A DNA stretch of 64,000 nt. Origin: Chitinophaga pollutisoli (lineage in GTDB: Bacteria; Bacteroidota; Bacteroidia; Chitinophagales; Chitinophagaceae). Positions 14,932 through 24,865 of this stretch are shown piece after piece. The stretch covers positions 310,001 to 374,000 of the forward strand of contig NZ_CP149822.1 in the NCBI RefSeq assembly GCF_038396755.1, given 5' to 3'. Under the pieces are notes generated by a model. That model ran no database searches. It saw only the letters and a list, made by a program, of their open reading frames with translations, and was not told where the DNA came from. The translations under genes and the position numbers were made by a program. Numbering within the stretch: the first letter of the stretch is position 1; each line of letters opens with the position of its first letter.

Positions 14932-16662
14932 TCAGTTCACATAACCTGCTTCTTTTTTCAACGCCTCCAGGGCATTGACAAGGTACACCAACGGGGCGTT
15001 CCAGTTGATGGCAATTTCGTTGGAAGCGTAGGAGCAGTCGTGGTCCACATACGCGGTTTCGATTTCTTTGAAGGGATAGTCGCAGTTGTCCTGCATTTTA
15101 ATATTCGGTCCGCCTGCGAGGAGCCCCGGCACAGGGTCCTTCACGCCATCGGCGATGGAGGGCCGGTGATGGGGATGCATGGGAGATTTGCCGCCGAAGC
15201 CGGTAACGAAGCAGTACCCGGTGGCGTTGCGGCCCAGCAGGTAATCGAGGTTGGACAGGGCGTGATCGAGATATTTCCGGTTTTGGGTGGCCATGTACGC
15301 GTACACGAGCATCACGCCCTGGTTGGCGGCGTTGGCGTTACCGCCCCAGTTGAAGTCGCCCGCAGCGCGGCCCATCACGGTGCCGAATGCGTTTTCACCG
15401 ATCTTATCCAGCAGGGCGTCGGCCAGTTGCACGCGGGATGTTTTTAATGCGGGTGTGGATGCCAGCCTGAAGCGGCTCCATCCGCCCAACATCCCTACTT
15501 TCGACCAGGTGGGCAGGGTGGCGTCGTCTGGAACCTTCGACAGGAGGTTTTGGAATTTCCCGCTGCGTAAAGTGAGGTAGAGTTCGGTGATCGCCCAGTT
15601 TCTTTCGTCGGAGGCATCCCTGTCGCCATATTCGCCTGTCGTGATGGGTGGTTTGACCCATGCGTTGATGGCTTTCTGGCTGTAACCGTTTTGCACGTCC
15701 GGGTGAAGTTCAGTCCATTCCCAGGCACGGACGGCCGCCTGCCGGCAGCTGTCGGCCAATCCGGGGAAGGCTTTACTGAATTTACCGTAGATCCTGGCGC
15801 TCATGGCCATCACCGCCGCGAAATCGTATGCGGCGGTCAGGCTTTTCTGGACAACATAGCGCGGGGATTTTGACGCTTCGTGGGGCATGACCATCTTATC
15901 GAAATCGGCATTGGTGCATTTGTGGTACACGCCGCCATCGTTGGGGTCCTGCATGGTGAGCATCCAGCGGAGGTTGTACAGCACTTCGTCGAGAATATCG
16001 GGGACGCCGTTGCCGCTTTCGGGAATGTTGATATCGAATTTATCGAAATAGGCGGGAAAGTCTTCGTACGCCGCCAGCAGCATGTACATGGTGATCCCGG
16101 AATTGACGATGTATTTATTGTAGTCGCCGGCATCGTACCAACCACCGGGCGAAGCAATCACTGTTCCTTCAGGGCGTTTGGCGTCGGCCGCGGAAGCGTG
16201 TACCAGTACTCGCGTGTCCGGGTGGCCGGCGGGGCGTTTCCATTTGCCGGCAAACCGAGCTTCCAGCGGCATGGAAGCCCTTTGGAAGTAATACCCTTTT
16301 AATGCAGCGGCTGCCAGGTCGCGGAAGGGCGCATCGCCAATTTCGAATGGGAACGACGGCGGAAGGCCGGGAACGCGGAGTACGAAGCGCCCCTTCCTTT
16401 CCAGGGCGCTGAAATCGGCCATGCGTACGATGGTTTTGGACCATCGGGAAGATTTTTCGGGTTGAAGGGTGCTTCGGAACACGGTGTCTTTGCCGTCCGG
16501 CGTAGTGATGAAAAACAGGCCGGAAGCAACGGGCCCCGTAACGGCGGCGCGCTTGGGACCGGCGGTGTAAAAACCCGTCTGATTCAGGCGGACAGGGCTT
16601 TCCTGCGCGCGGCTTGCAATGACTGGGAGCAGGAGAAGGATGAGGCACGCGATGGTTCTCAT
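14932..16662 (-). CDS. Glycoside hydrolase family 9 endoglucanase-like protein
   Basis: A 576-residue secreted protein (signal MRTIACLILLLLPVIASRAQ). Residues 22-105 form the N-terminal immunoglobulin-like cellulase domain (VRLNQTGFYTAGPKRAAVTG). The (alpha/alpha)6 barrel follows. GGWYDAGDYNKYIVNSG carries the two conserved aspartates (D177, D180); HHRPS at 498 and the segment YVDHDCSYASNEIAINWNAPL at 538-558, with probable acid Glu549, complete the GH9 active site. GH9 enzymes with this N-terminal domain act on beta-1,4-glucan or related beta-glucans and mixed-linkage or xyloglucan-like chains. It stands alone, not in a PUL, and faces the phytase gene. Confidence 0.93.
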   Translation of the reverse strand: MRTIACLILLLLPVIASRAQESPVRLNQTGFYTAGPKRAAVTGPVASGLFFITTPDGKDTVFRSTLQPEKSSRWSKTIVRMADFSALERKGRFVLRVPGLPPSFPFEIGDAPFRDLAAAALKGYYFQRASMPLEARFAGKWKRPAGHPDTRVLVHASAADAKRPEGTVIASPGGWYDAGDYNKYIVNSGITMYMLLAAYEDFPAYFDKFDINIPESGNGVPDILDEVLYNLRWMLTMQDPNDGGVYHKCTNADFDKMVMPHEASKSPRYVVQKSLTAAYDFAAVMAMSARIYGKFSKAFPGLADSCRQAAVRAWEWTELHPDVQNGYSQKAINAWVKPPITTGEYGDRDASDERNWAITELYLTLRSGKFQNLLSKVPDDATLPTWSKVGMLGGWSRFRLASTPALKTSRVQLADALLDKIGENAFGTVMGRAAGDFNWGGNANAANQGVMLVYAYMATQNRKYLDHALSNLDYLLGRNATGYCFVTGFGGKSPMHPHHRPSIADGVKDPVPGLLAGGPNIKMQDNCDYPFKEIETAYVDHDCSYASNEIAINWNAPLVYLVNALEALKKEAGYVN

Positions 16663-16743
16663 GACAGTGGAATTTACAAGACAAGATAGTATTGTTGATC
16701 TGTTTATTCCCCAAAAAGTGATATATTAAGGTAAATTCCGTGA

Positions 16744-17328
16744 ATGAAACGCTTTTTTCAACTCAAGACGAAGTTCAAGGTATGTTGCGTTTTTATTGTG
16801 ATTATAGTTTTGGTGCTGCTCAACAACCTCCGGGAACGGAGAAATATCAACCGGCTTGAGCAATCTGTAACCTCCATTTACAACGATCGCCTGTTGCCAG
16901 CCACTTACCTTTACGGCATCGCCAACCATTTGTACGAGCAAAGGCTGAAAGGAAACGACGGACATGCCGAAGCAATCGATAGCCTGATTACTACTTACGA
17001 AACGACCTACCTCACGCCGGACGAGAAAAAGCAATGGACTTCATTCAAATCACATTTGTCAGCCTACCGGCAACTGGCCATTGCAGGAGACACGCTGGCC
17101 ATGCTGCATCAATTCCAGGAAACTGTCACCAACCTCAACGCACTCAGCAGTATCCAGATCGGGGAAGGTAAAATCCTGCAATCCGACTCCATGGACATCA
17201 TAAGCGGATCTTCGCTCAGCTCCCAGCTGGAGCTGACACTATTGATCATACTCGGCGTGCTGGCGATCGTATTGCTCGGCTTGTCGGATAAGGCTTTCAA
17301 TCCCGCGGATCATCAAAGCCTGAATTAG
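16744..17328 (+). CDS. Inner-membrane protein with four-helix-bundle sensory-type domain
   Basis: A 194-residue protein with two membrane helices (about 12-28, CCVFIVIIVLVLL, and about 163-181, LTLLIILGVLAIVLLGL) enclosing a soluble helical stretch. The stretch has the look of the 4HB_MCP sensory module of chemoreceptors and kinases (RRNINRLEQSVTSIYNDRLLPATYLYGIANHLYE). There is no HAMP, kinase or signalling domain after the second helix, so it is a lone sensor module or a membrane protein of unknown role. Its start is a codon away from the promoter-proximal ATG at 16744 with no strong ribosome site. Confidence 0.6.
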   Translation: MKRFFQLKTKFKVCCVFIVIIVLVLLNNLRERRNINRLEQSVTSIYNDRLLPATYLYGIANHLYEQRLKGNDGHAEAIDSLITTYETTYLTPDEKKQWTSFKSHLSAYRQLAIAGDTLAMLHQFQETVTNLNALSSIQIGEGKILQSDSMDIISGSSLSSQLELTLLIILGVLAIVLLGLSDKAFNPADHQSLN

Positions 17329-17515
17329 TCATTCCTTTACTACAATTCTTCCGGATCAAACAACAATGCGGTAAAGAGGTAGTTCCCGTTTAAAAACCAT
17401 TACTGTTGCGGATTGCGGATTTTCTGGCAGGATTCCGCCATGCAGAAACGGTAAGGTGACTACAGTTACCGGGCAATAAACCGTACATTTATCCTGTTAC
17501 AATTTCCTTGCGGCT

Positions 17516-17707
17516 ATGAAAAAAGTCATTGTTTCCTTACTGATTTTGTCTTCCCTCCTCCTGGGCACCAGCATTCTTTTCAAAATCAACCACTGGCCCG
17601 AGGCCGATCTGCTGATGACCATCGGCATTTACGTATGGCCCGTGTTCGGTGGCAGCCTGCTGGGGATGATGTTCATGATGCTGCAAAAACAAACACCGCG
17701 GCAATAA
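17516..17707 (+). CDS. Small GldL-like two-helix membrane protein
   Basis: A 63-residue protein with two membrane helices. The first helix ends in SILFKINHWPEADLLMTIG, which matches the FKxxHWPGAxxLxxxG signature of GldL N-termini and of many small Bacteroidota membrane proteins. GldL drives gliding motility and type IX secretion, but this protein lacks its long cytoplasmic part and has no gld neighbours. It therefore shares the motif only. Function unknown. Confidence 0.6.
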   Translation: MKKVIVSLLILSSLLLGTSILFKINHWPEADLLMTIGIYVWPVFGGSLLGMMFMMLQKQTPRQ

Positions 17708-17768
17708 TGTGGCGGATCGGCGGAGCTCCGGTTCGACTTGTCATTCCTTCAATAAACAACGATAAAAA

Positions 17769-18425
17769 TCAGGATTCCCGGCGTACAGCGGGGCTGATGC
17801 GGTACGCGCAATGGCGGGCGCCTTCCAGGACGTGGTCCAGGCGTTCGATGGTGCCCCATTCCCGGAAGATTTCCTGGAAAGTCTGAAGCTCCACTTTGCA
17901 GATATCGTGGCAGGCGGTGGCGGCGGCGCAGATGGGGCAATGGTTCTCGATCATGATAAAGCCCTCTCCTTCCTTACGGTATTCGGCCAGGTAGCCGTCG
18001 CGCGAGCGGAGCTCGGCAAACTTGCGGACTTTGGCTTCGAGGCCTTCTTCTTCTTTTAATATATCGTAATATCTTAATAAGACCTTGTATTCCCGTGCGG
18101 AGATCACATTATTAAGGGCTTCAGCACCTAACACATCACGAATTGTATCTATAAGTTGGACAGTGAGTTCTGCGTGGGAGTCGGGGAAGCGGCGGTTGCC
18201 TTTATCGGAGACGCTCCAGACGAGGGAGGGGCGGCCCACGCCGCGGGAGATGGATTCGAAGAGCACCCAGCCTTCTTCGGCCAGCCGCTGAAGCTGCTGG
18301 CGCGCGCCTTCGGCGGTGATGCCCAGCTCTACGGAAACGGCGCCCGTGGTGAGGGGGCCTTTCGTTTTGAGCAGCAGTAACAGCCGGTCGACAGAAGAGG
18401 TATGATGTGCTTTATAATTTTCCAA
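17769..18425 (-). CDS. SufR-like iron-sulfur-sensing transcriptional regulator
   Basis: A 218-residue regulator with an N-terminal winged helix (residues 10-75, LKTKGPLTTGAVSVELGITAEGARQQLQRLAEEG). The C-terminal part has a cluster of cysteines, CPICAAATACHDIC (C163, C166, C172, C176) and later HCAYRI (C206). These resemble the [4Fe-4S]-binding cysteines of SufR, which represses suf genes when it holds a cluster. It is transcribed away from sufB with 172 bases between, so it very likely controls both. The cysteine assignment is by family resemblance; which four bind iron cannot be settled from sequence. Confidence 0.85.
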   Translation of the reverse strand: MENYKAHHTSSVDRLLLLLKTKGPLTTGAVSVELGITAEGARQQLQRLAEEGWVLFESISRGVGRPSLVWSVSDKGNRRFPDSHAELTVQLIDTIRDVLGAEALNNVISAREYKVLLRYYDILKEEEGLEAKVRKFAELRSRDGYLAEYRKEGEGFIMIENHCPICAAATACHDICKVELQTFQEIFREWGTIERLDHVLEGARHCAYRISPAVRRES

Positions 18426-18432
18426 GTTTACA

Positions 18433-18480
18433 CTTGCTTTATTCGCAAATATCGTAACTTTGTCCGGATTTCAAGCAAGT
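18433..18480. promoter_or_regulatory. suf promoter framed by an inverted repeat (candidate SufR operator)
   Basis: On the plus strand TTG (18434-18436) and TAACTTTG (18455-18462), separated by 18 bases, form a Bacteroidota-type promoter directed at sufB. ACTTGCTT (18433-18440) and its exact reverse complement AAGCAAGT (18473-18480) bracket this promoter. Both are followed at a similar distance by ATTCG (18441 and 18482). A second -7-like TATCTTTG lies at 18540-18547. The repeat is the best candidate for SufR binding; that it is bound is inference. Confidence 0.55.
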
Positions 18481-18597
18481 AATTCGAAAACAGGCTTGAA
18501 AATAGGGCCGGCGATATGGATTTACCGCATTTAGCGCGCTATCTTTGTAGCTGGTTTACGCAACGAGATAAACGATTAGTAGAGTATATAATTATTT

Positions 18598-20043
18598 ATG
18601 AGCGCAGAACAAGACATATTACAGGAACTGGCGGGCCGGGAGTACGAGTTCGGGTTTGAGACGCAGATCGAAATGGATATTGCGCCCCCGGGCCTTAACG
18701 AGGACATCATCCGCTTCATTTCCGCCAAGAAGCAGGAGCCGGAATGGCTGCTGGAATGGCGGCTGAAGGGGTACCAGCTTTTCCAGAAACTGACTATGCC
18801 CAACTGGCAGAATTTCGATCTCCCGGAAGTGGACTTCCAGGGAGTTTCCTATTATGCCGCACCGAAGAACAAGGTGAAATATAACAGTCTTGACGAAGTG
18901 GACCCCGAGCTCCTCCGTACCTTCGAGAAGCTGGGCATTCCGCTGGAAGAGCAGAAAATGCTGTCCGGCGTGGCGGTAGACGCGGTGTTTGACTCCATCT
19001 CCGTGGCCACCACCTTCAAGGCGCAGCTGCATGAGCTGGGGATCATCTTCTGTTCTTTCGGCGAAGCCGTTCAGGAGCACCCCGAGCTGGTGAAGAAGTA
19101 CCTGGGTACGGTGGTTCCGCAATCCGATAACATTTACGCCGCCCTGAACTCCGCCGTGTTTTCGGACGGGTCTTTTGTATATATTCCCAAGGGTGTTCGC
19201 TGCCCCATGGAGCTTTCCACCTATTTCCGCATCAACGCGAAAAATACCGGCCAGTTCGAGCGCACGCTCATCATCGCCGACGAAAGTTCGTATGTCAGCT
19301 ACCTCGAGGGCTGCACTGCCCCCATGCGCGACGAGAACCAGCTGCACGCCGCGGTGGTGGAGCTCATCGCGCTGGACAACGCGGAAATCAAATACTCTAC
19401 CGTACAAAACTGGTACCCCGGTGATAAAGACGGCAAGGGCGGTATCTACAACTTCGTGACCAAACGGGGGATCTGCAAGGGTAAAAACTCCAAGATCTCC
19501 TGGACGCAGGTGGAAACCGGTTCGGCCATCACCTGGAAATATCCCGGCGTAATCCTGCAGGGCGATAATTCCATCGGTGAATTTTATTCCGTGGCCGTTA
19601 CCGCCAACAAACAGGTGGCGGATACCGGTACCAAGATGGTCCATATCGGGAAAAACACCAAGAGCCGCATCATTTCCAAAGGTATCTCCGCCGGCCATGG
19701 GCATAATACCTACCGCGGACTGGTGAAGGTAGGCCCCAACGCCACCAATGCCCGTAACTTCACGCAGTGCGATTCGCTCCTGATCGGCGACCGTTGCGGC
19801 GCGCACACCTTCCCTTACATCGAATCCAAGAACAATTCGGCGATGGTGGAGCACGAAGCCACCACGTCCAAGATCGGGGAAGACCAGGTGTTTTACCTGA
19901 ACCAGCGCGGGATCGACAACGAACAGGCCGTGAATATGATTGTGAACGGATACGCAAAAGAAGTATTGAACCAGCTGCCCATGGAATTTGCCGTGGAAGC
20001 GCAAAAATTATTATCCATCACGCTGGAAGGCAGTGTAGGATAA
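18598..20043 (+). CDS. sufB: Fe-S cluster assembly scaffold SufB
   Basis: A 481-residue SufB. Together with SufC and SufD it forms the cytosolic SufBC2D complex, which receives sulfur from SufS/SufE and assembles iron-sulfur clusters. Characteristic stretches are [59 protein letters not shown] and [22 protein letters not shown], with [13 protein letters not shown] and the C-terminal [21 protein letters not shown]. It is the first gene of the operon and starts with ATG 18598. Length and motifs are those of the full-length protein. Confidence 0.98.
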   Translation: MSAEQDILQELAGREYEFGFETQIEMDIAPPGLNEDIIRFISAKKQEPEWLLEWRLKGYQLFQKLTMPNWQNFDLPEVDFQGVSYYAAPKNKVKYNSLDEVDPELLRTFEKLGIPLEEQKMLSGVAVDAVFDSISVATTFKAQLHELGIIFCSFGEAVQEHPELVKKYLGTVVPQSDNIYAALNSAVFSDGSFVYIPKGVRCPMELSTYFRINAKNTGQFERTLIIADESSYVSYLEGCTAPMRDENQLHAAVVELIALDNAEIKYSTVQNWYPGDKDGKGGIYNFVTKRGICKGKNSKISWTQVETGSAITWKYPGVILQGDNSIGEFYSVAVTANKQVADTGTKMVHIGKNTKSRIISKGISAGHGHNTYRGLVKVGPNATNARNFTQCDSLLIGDRCGAHTFPYIESKNNSAMVEHEATTSKIGEDQVFYLNQRGIDNEQAVNMIVNGYAKEVLNQLPMEFAVEAQKLLSITLEGSVG

Positions 20044-20060
20044 CCTATAAAAATAAAGAG

Positions 20061-20828
<768 letters not shown>

Positions 20829-20831
20829 CTC

Positions 20832-22139
20832 ATGACGACAGTAACGAAGCATATATCATTTAACGAGGCATTGCCCGCGCTTTTTGGCGCGCAGTTCTCC
20901 GCCAATGGCTGGTTCGCCGGCCGGGAAGCGGCGCTGCAGCAGTTCCTCGCCCTCGGTGGCATCCCCACCGTAAAAGTGGAAGACTGGAAATACACCAATG
21001 TGGTGCCGTTCTTCAAGAACGACATCCAGATCTCCCTGCCCGAAGTACCGGAGGTAACCGCAGCGCAGCTCGAAGCCGCCGCTATGCTCCTCCCCGACGC
21101 CTATCGCCTCGTACTGGTGAACGGCGTGCTCCAGCAGCACCTTTCCCAACTGCCCCCCGCCACTCAGGTGACGGTGAGCAGGCTGAGCGAAGCTGGTACA
21201 CAACCCGCCGTGGAACTGTACTTCAACCAAAGCCCGAAGATCGGTGAGCACCATTTCGCGCAGCTGAACGCTGCCCTGTTTAACGACGGCCTGTTCATCG
21301 AAGTGAAAGCCAAAGCGATCGTGGAGCAACCCATCCAGGTGATCCACCTCTACGCCGCGGGCCAAACCCGCCTCTTCAATCCCCGTCACCTGGTGGTAGT
21401 GAATGAAGGCGCCAGCGTGCAGATCGTGGAATCCGCCGCAGGACTCGGTTTAACTGAAACCGTTGTCATCAACAGCGTGACCGAATCTATTGTGGCGGAA
21501 CGCGCGCAGCTCAGCCAATACCAATTACAGACAGGCGGCAACCAACTCCGTTTCATCAACCAGAACCTGGTGGAACAGAAAGGCAAAAGCCTCTATAACA
21601 ACTACACTTTTACCCTCACCGATTCCGACTTCGTCCGCAACAACCTTAACATTTCGCTGGACGAAGAACGCACGGAAACGCATATGTACGGCTTCTACAT
21701 CGCCGCAGGCACACAGGTGATCGACAACCACACATCCGTAGACCACCGCATGCCCCACTGCGAGAGCAACGAGCTGTACCGCGGCGTGCTCCTGGACAAG
21801 GCCACCGGCGTGTTCAACGGCAAGATCTATGTGCATGAAGATGCGCAGAAGACCAACGCCTTCCAGCAGAACAACAACCTGGTGATCAGCCCGGAAGCAA
21901 CCCTGTTCACTAAGCCGCAGCTGGAAATTTTTGCGGACGACGTGAAGTGCAGCCACGGTTGTACGATCGGACAAGTGAGTGAAGACGCACTCTTTTACCT
22001 CCGCGCCCGCGGTATCGGTGAAGCCGAAGCCCGGAACCTGCTGGTGAAAGCGTTCGCATTCGATATCACCGCCAAGGTGACCATCCCGGCTGTGCGCAAG
22101 CATGTGGAGCAGATCGCTTCACAATACCTGAACGCCTAG
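20832..22139 (+). CDS. sufD: Fe-S cluster assembly protein SufD
   Basis: A 435-residue SufD, a paralogue of SufB, giving the other half of the scaffold. Matching segments are KVEDWKYTNVVPFFKND, the beta-helix part with LFNPRHLVVVNEGASVQIVE and the terminal KCSHGCTIGQVSEDALFYLRARGIGEAEARNLLVKAFA, which is the diagnostic SufD end. The catalytic-type histidine lies in NHTSVDHRMPHCESNELYRG. It starts four bases after sufC, consistent with translational coupling. Confidence 0.97.
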   Translation: MTTVTKHISFNEALPALFGAQFSANGWFAGREAALQQFLALGGIPTVKVEDWKYTNVVPFFKNDIQISLPEVPEVTAAQLEAAAMLLPDAYRLVLVNGVLQQHLSQLPPATQVTVSRLSEAGTQPAVELYFNQSPKIGEHHFAQLNAALFNDGLFIEVKAKAIVEQPIQVIHLYAAGQTRLFNPRHLVVVNEGASVQIVESAAGLGLTETVVINSVTESIVAERAQLSQYQLQTGGNQLRFINQNLVEQKGKSLYNNYTFTLTDSDFVRNNLNISLDEERTETHMYGFYIAAGTQVIDNHTSVDHRMPHCESNELYRGVLLDKATGVFNGKIYVHEDAQKTNAFQQNNNLVISPEATLFTKPQLEIFADDVKCSHGCTIGQVSEDALFYLRARGIGEAEARNLLVKAFAFDITAKVTIPAVRKHVEQIASQYLNA

Positions 22140-22166
22140 CCTTCACCCTTAAAACCCGGAAGGATC

Positions 22167-23411
22167 ATGGGAACAGCTACTGCACAAGATATTTTATGGC
22201 CCGAAGTGGAACTGATCCGGAATGAATTCCCGATTCTCCAGCAAACTGTGAACGGGCGGCCCCTCGTGTACCTGGACAATGGTGCCACCACGCAGAAGCC
22301 CGTTTCGGTGATCCGTTCCATGCAGGAATATTATACCCAATACAACAGCAATGTGCACCGCGGGGTGCATACGCTGAGCCAGCAGGCCACTTCGGCCTAC
22401 GAAGCCGCCCGTCACGCCGTGGCCGCCTTTATCGGCGCGCACCACCACGAAGTGGTGTTCACCAAAGGCACAACGGACGCCATCAACCTGGTGGCCAACG
22501 GCTTCCGCAAGGCTATCCTGAAAGAGGGCGACGAGATCATTATCTCCGGCATGGAGCACCATTCCAACATCGTACCCTGGCAACTCATTTGCGAGGAAAA
22601 AGGCGCAAAACTGAAAGTGGTGCCCGTTACCGACAAAGGCGAACTCGATATGGACGCCTTCCGCTCCCTGCTGAACGGCCGGGTGAAACTGGTGTCCATC
22701 ACCTGGGTGTCCAACACCATGGGTACCGTGAACCCCGTAAAAGAGATTATCTCCCTCGCGCACGAACAGGGCATCCCCGTGTTGCTCGACGCCGCGCAGG
22801 CCGCCGCGCACATTCCCATTAAAGTGCATGAGCTGGACGTGGATTTTCTCGCACTGTCGGGCCACAAACTTTTTGGCCCTACCGGCATCGGCATCCTTTA
22901 CGGAAAAGAAAGCTGGCTGGAAAAACTGCCTCCCTACCAGGGCGGCGGCGATATGATCAAACAAGTTACTTTCGATAAAACGACTTATGCCGACGTTCCC
23001 CTGAAATTCGAGGCCGGAACCCCCGCCATCTGTGAAGCCATCGGTCTCGGCGCCGCCGTTGCCTGGGTAAACAAGATCGGTATCCATAAGATCCAGGCAT
23101 ACGAACACCAGCTGACGGAATACGCAGTGGCCGCGTTGAAACAAGTGGAAGGCATCCGCTTTATCGGCGAAGCCAGGCACCGCAGCGGCGCCATCTCGTT
23201 CCTGGTGGGCGACACCCATCCTTCAGATGTAGGCGTACTGCTCGACCAGCAGGGCATCGCCGTGCGGACAGGGCACCATTGCACCCAGCCGCTTTGCGAC
23301 CGCTTCGGCATACCCGGAACGGTACGCGCATCGCTGGCCGTGTACAATATCACCGCAGATATCGACAAGCTGGTGGAAGGTGTGCGGAAAGCCGTAACTT
23401 TGCTGGGATAA
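22167..23411 (+). CDS. sufS: Cysteine desulfurase SufS
   Basis: A 414-residue pyridoxal-phosphate enzyme that removes sulfur from cysteine to give alanine and an enzyme persulfide. The PLP lysine is in LALSGHKLFGPTGIGILYG, the PLP-binding histidine in SGMEHHSNIVPWQ and the catalytic cysteine in TGHHCTQPLCDRFG near residue 372. The short loop around this cysteine is the group II (SufS) type, which needs SufE for full activity; sufE follows directly. The start at 22167 lies 27 bases after sufD. Confidence 0.98.
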   Translation: MGTATAQDILWPEVELIRNEFPILQQTVNGRPLVYLDNGATTQKPVSVIRSMQEYYTQYNSNVHRGVHTLSQQATSAYEAARHAVAAFIGAHHHEVVFTKGTTDAINLVANGFRKAILKEGDEIIISGMEHHSNIVPWQLICEEKGAKLKVVPVTDKGELDMDAFRSLLNGRVKLVSITWVSNTMGTVNPVKEIISLAHEQGIPVLLDAAQAAAHIPIKVHELDVDFLALSGHKLFGPTGIGILYGKESWLEKLPPYQGGGDMIKQVTFDKTTYADVPLKFEAGTPAICEAIGLGAAVAWVNKIGIHKIQAYEHQLTEYAVAALKQVEGIRFIGEARHRSGAISFLVGDTHPSDVGVLLDQQGIAVRTGHHCTQPLCDRFGIPGTVRASLAVYNITADIDKLVEGVRKAVTLLG

Positions 23412-23422
23412 ATCAAGACGAC

Positions 23423-23851
23423 ATGACAATCAAAGAGCAACAGGACAGGATCATTGAAGATTTCGAAGTGTTTGGCGACTGGATGGAGAAGTACGAGTAC
23501 ATCATTCAGTTAGGCAAAGACCTGCCGCTCATTGACCCGCAGTATAAGACAGACGACAACCTGATCCGCGGATGCCAGAGTAAAGTTTGGCTTCACGCGG
23601 AGCTGAAGGACGGCAAACTCGTATTTACAGCCGACAGCGACGCCGTGATCACCAAAGGGCTCGTGAGCCTGGTGGTACAGGTATTGAGCGGCCATGCACC
23701 GAAAGACATCGCGGAAGCGGACATCTACTTCATCGACGCCATCGGTTTAACCAGCCACCTCTCCCCTACACGCTCCAACGGGCTGCTGTCGATGCTGAAA
23801 CAGATAAAATTGTATGCCGTTGCCTTTCAGGCGAAATCAATGCAAAACTGA
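23423..23851 (+). CDS. sufE: Sulfur-transfer protein SufE
   Basis: A 142-residue SufE, which takes the persulfide from SufS and passes it to SufB. The motif LIRGCQSKVWL carries the acceptor cysteine, and ITKGLVSLVVQVLSGH and LSPTRSNGLLSMLKQIKLYA match the rest of the fold. The start is ATG 23423, 11 bases after sufS; the frame is open upstream inside sufS. The operon therefore encodes both donor and acceptor. Confidence 0.97.
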   Translation: MTIKEQQDRIIEDFEVFGDWMEKYEYIIQLGKDLPLIDPQYKTDDNLIRGCQSKVWLHAELKDGKLVFTADSDAVITKGLVSLVVQVLSGHAPKDIAEADIYFIDAIGLTSHLSPTRSNGLLSMLKQIKLYAVAFQAKSMQN

Positions 23852-23857
23852 TGCAAC

Positions 23858-24166
23858 ATGGAAATAACGATGAGAGACCAGGTGGAGGAAGCGCTGCGCA
23901 CGGTGTATGATCCCGAGATCCCCGTGAACATTTTCGACCTTGGGCTGGTATACCAGATCGAGGTGAAGGACGAAGGCAAAGTGCTGGTGGTAATGACCCT
24001 TACCGCTCCCGGATGCCCCGTGGCAGGCTCCATCATGGAAGAGGTGAATCAAAAAGTATCCGCTATTCCCGGAGTTACGGACGCGGATGTGCGCCTGACT
24101 TTCGATCCCCCCTGGACGAAGGACATGATGAGCGAAGAAGCGAAACTCGAATTAGGATTTTTGTAA
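23858..24166 (+). CDS. SUF-associated MIP18 family protein (DUF59, SufT-like)
   Basis: A 102-residue MIP18/DUF59 protein. YDPEIPVNIFDLGLVYQIEV and TAPGCPVAGSIMEEVNQKV carry the family's conserved Asp-Pro-Glu and cysteine, and DPPWTKDMMSEEAKLELGFL is the typical end. Such proteins help mature or deliver Fe-S clusters, and are normal members of Bacteroidota and Gram-positive suf operons. It follows sufE by six bases and is the last gene before the operon terminator. Confidence 0.93.
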   Translation: MEITMRDQVEEALRTVYDPEIPVNIFDLGLVYQIEVKDEGKVLVVMTLTAPGCPVAGSIMEEVNQKVSAIPGVTDADVRLTFDPPWTKDMMSEEAKLELGFL

Positions 24167-24175
24167 AAAATGTTG

Positions 24176-24207
24176 AAAGACGCCCCTGCAAAGCGGCGTC
24201 TTTTTTT
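24176..24207 (+). terminator. Terminator of the suf operon
   Basis: AAAGACGCC (24176-24184) pairs with GGCGTCTTT (24195-24203), followed by a T run. It separates the methionine sulfoxide reductase gene from the operon, at least partly. Confidence 0.85.
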
Positions 24208-24221
24208 AATACCTGAAGCAT

Positions 24222-24698
24222 ATGGCAGAAGACTTAGCAATCATCAAAGGTACGAAAGCCGAACAATACGAAGCGCTCCTTCCGCAGATCAAGGCGCTGA
24301 TTACCGGAGAGCCGGACCAGACGGCTAACCTGGCGAATATCGCCGCTGCTTTGAAAGAACAATTCGGATGGCTCTGGGTGGGATTTTACCTGGTGAAAAA
24401 CGGAGAACTGGTGCTGGGGCCTTTCCAGGGGCCGGTGGCTTGTACGCGCATCCGGAAAGGGCGCGGTGTTTGCGGTGCGGCCTGGGAACGGGCGGAAACG
24501 CTGGTGGTCGCGGATGTGGAGGCTTTTCCCGGGCACATCGCCTGCAGCAGCCTCTCCCGTTCGGAGATCGTTGTTCCGCTCTTCCATAACGGAGAAGTGC
24601 AAGGCGTACTGGACGTCGACAGCACCGATCTCAATACTTTCGACGAAACCGACAAACGTTATCTCGAAGAAATTTCCAACTGGATTTTCGCATCCTGA
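24222..24698 (+). CDS. msrC: Free methionine-(R)-sulfoxide reductase (GAF domain)
   Basis: A 158-residue single GAF-domain protein that fits the fRMsr family, which reduces free methionine-R-sulfoxide. Three cysteines lie at 74, 84 and 108 (GPVACTRIRKGRGVCGAAW, FPGHIACSSLS). Their spacing of 10 and 24 residues equals that of Cys84/94/118 in the E. coli enzyme, where they carry out catalysis and disulfide relay. The ending SEIVVPLFHNGEVQGVLDVDST is also characteristic. It lies 14 bases beyond the suf terminator and shares an oxidative-stress theme with the operon. Confidence 0.93.
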   Translation: MAEDLAIIKGTKAEQYEALLPQIKALITGEPDQTANLANIAAALKEQFGWLWVGFYLVKNGELVLGPFQGPVACTRIRKGRGVCGAAWERAETLVVADVEAFPGHIACSSLSRSEIVVPLFHNGEVQGVLDVDSTDLNTFDETDKRYLEEISNWIFAS

Positions 24699-24732
24699 TA
24701 AAAATTTTTACGTACTTCTTTTCCGTACATTG

Positions 24733-24780
24733 AATGCGGTTGGAATAATGAATGATTTCATGATTCCAACCGCATTTTTT
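24733..24780 (+). terminator. Strong terminator after the msrC-like gene
   Basis: AATGCGGTTGGAAT (24733-24746) is the exact complement of ATTCCAACCGCATT (24763-24776), followed by T's. This 14-bp stem separates the stress genes from the next gene. Confidence 0.85.
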
Positions 24781-24865
24781 CATTTGGCTATTCCCGTATT
24801 GGAGAAATTTCATCGGGGATACACCTTCACAATGGATTTCATTTGTTAACCCAAATCTTTTCTAC

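Noticed and set aside
18619..20004. 461-codon minus-strand frame opposite sufB
   Set aside because: It is antisense to a certain gene; GC-rich codon bias leaves the opposite strand free of stops. Composition (many His, Val, Gly) is unnatural.
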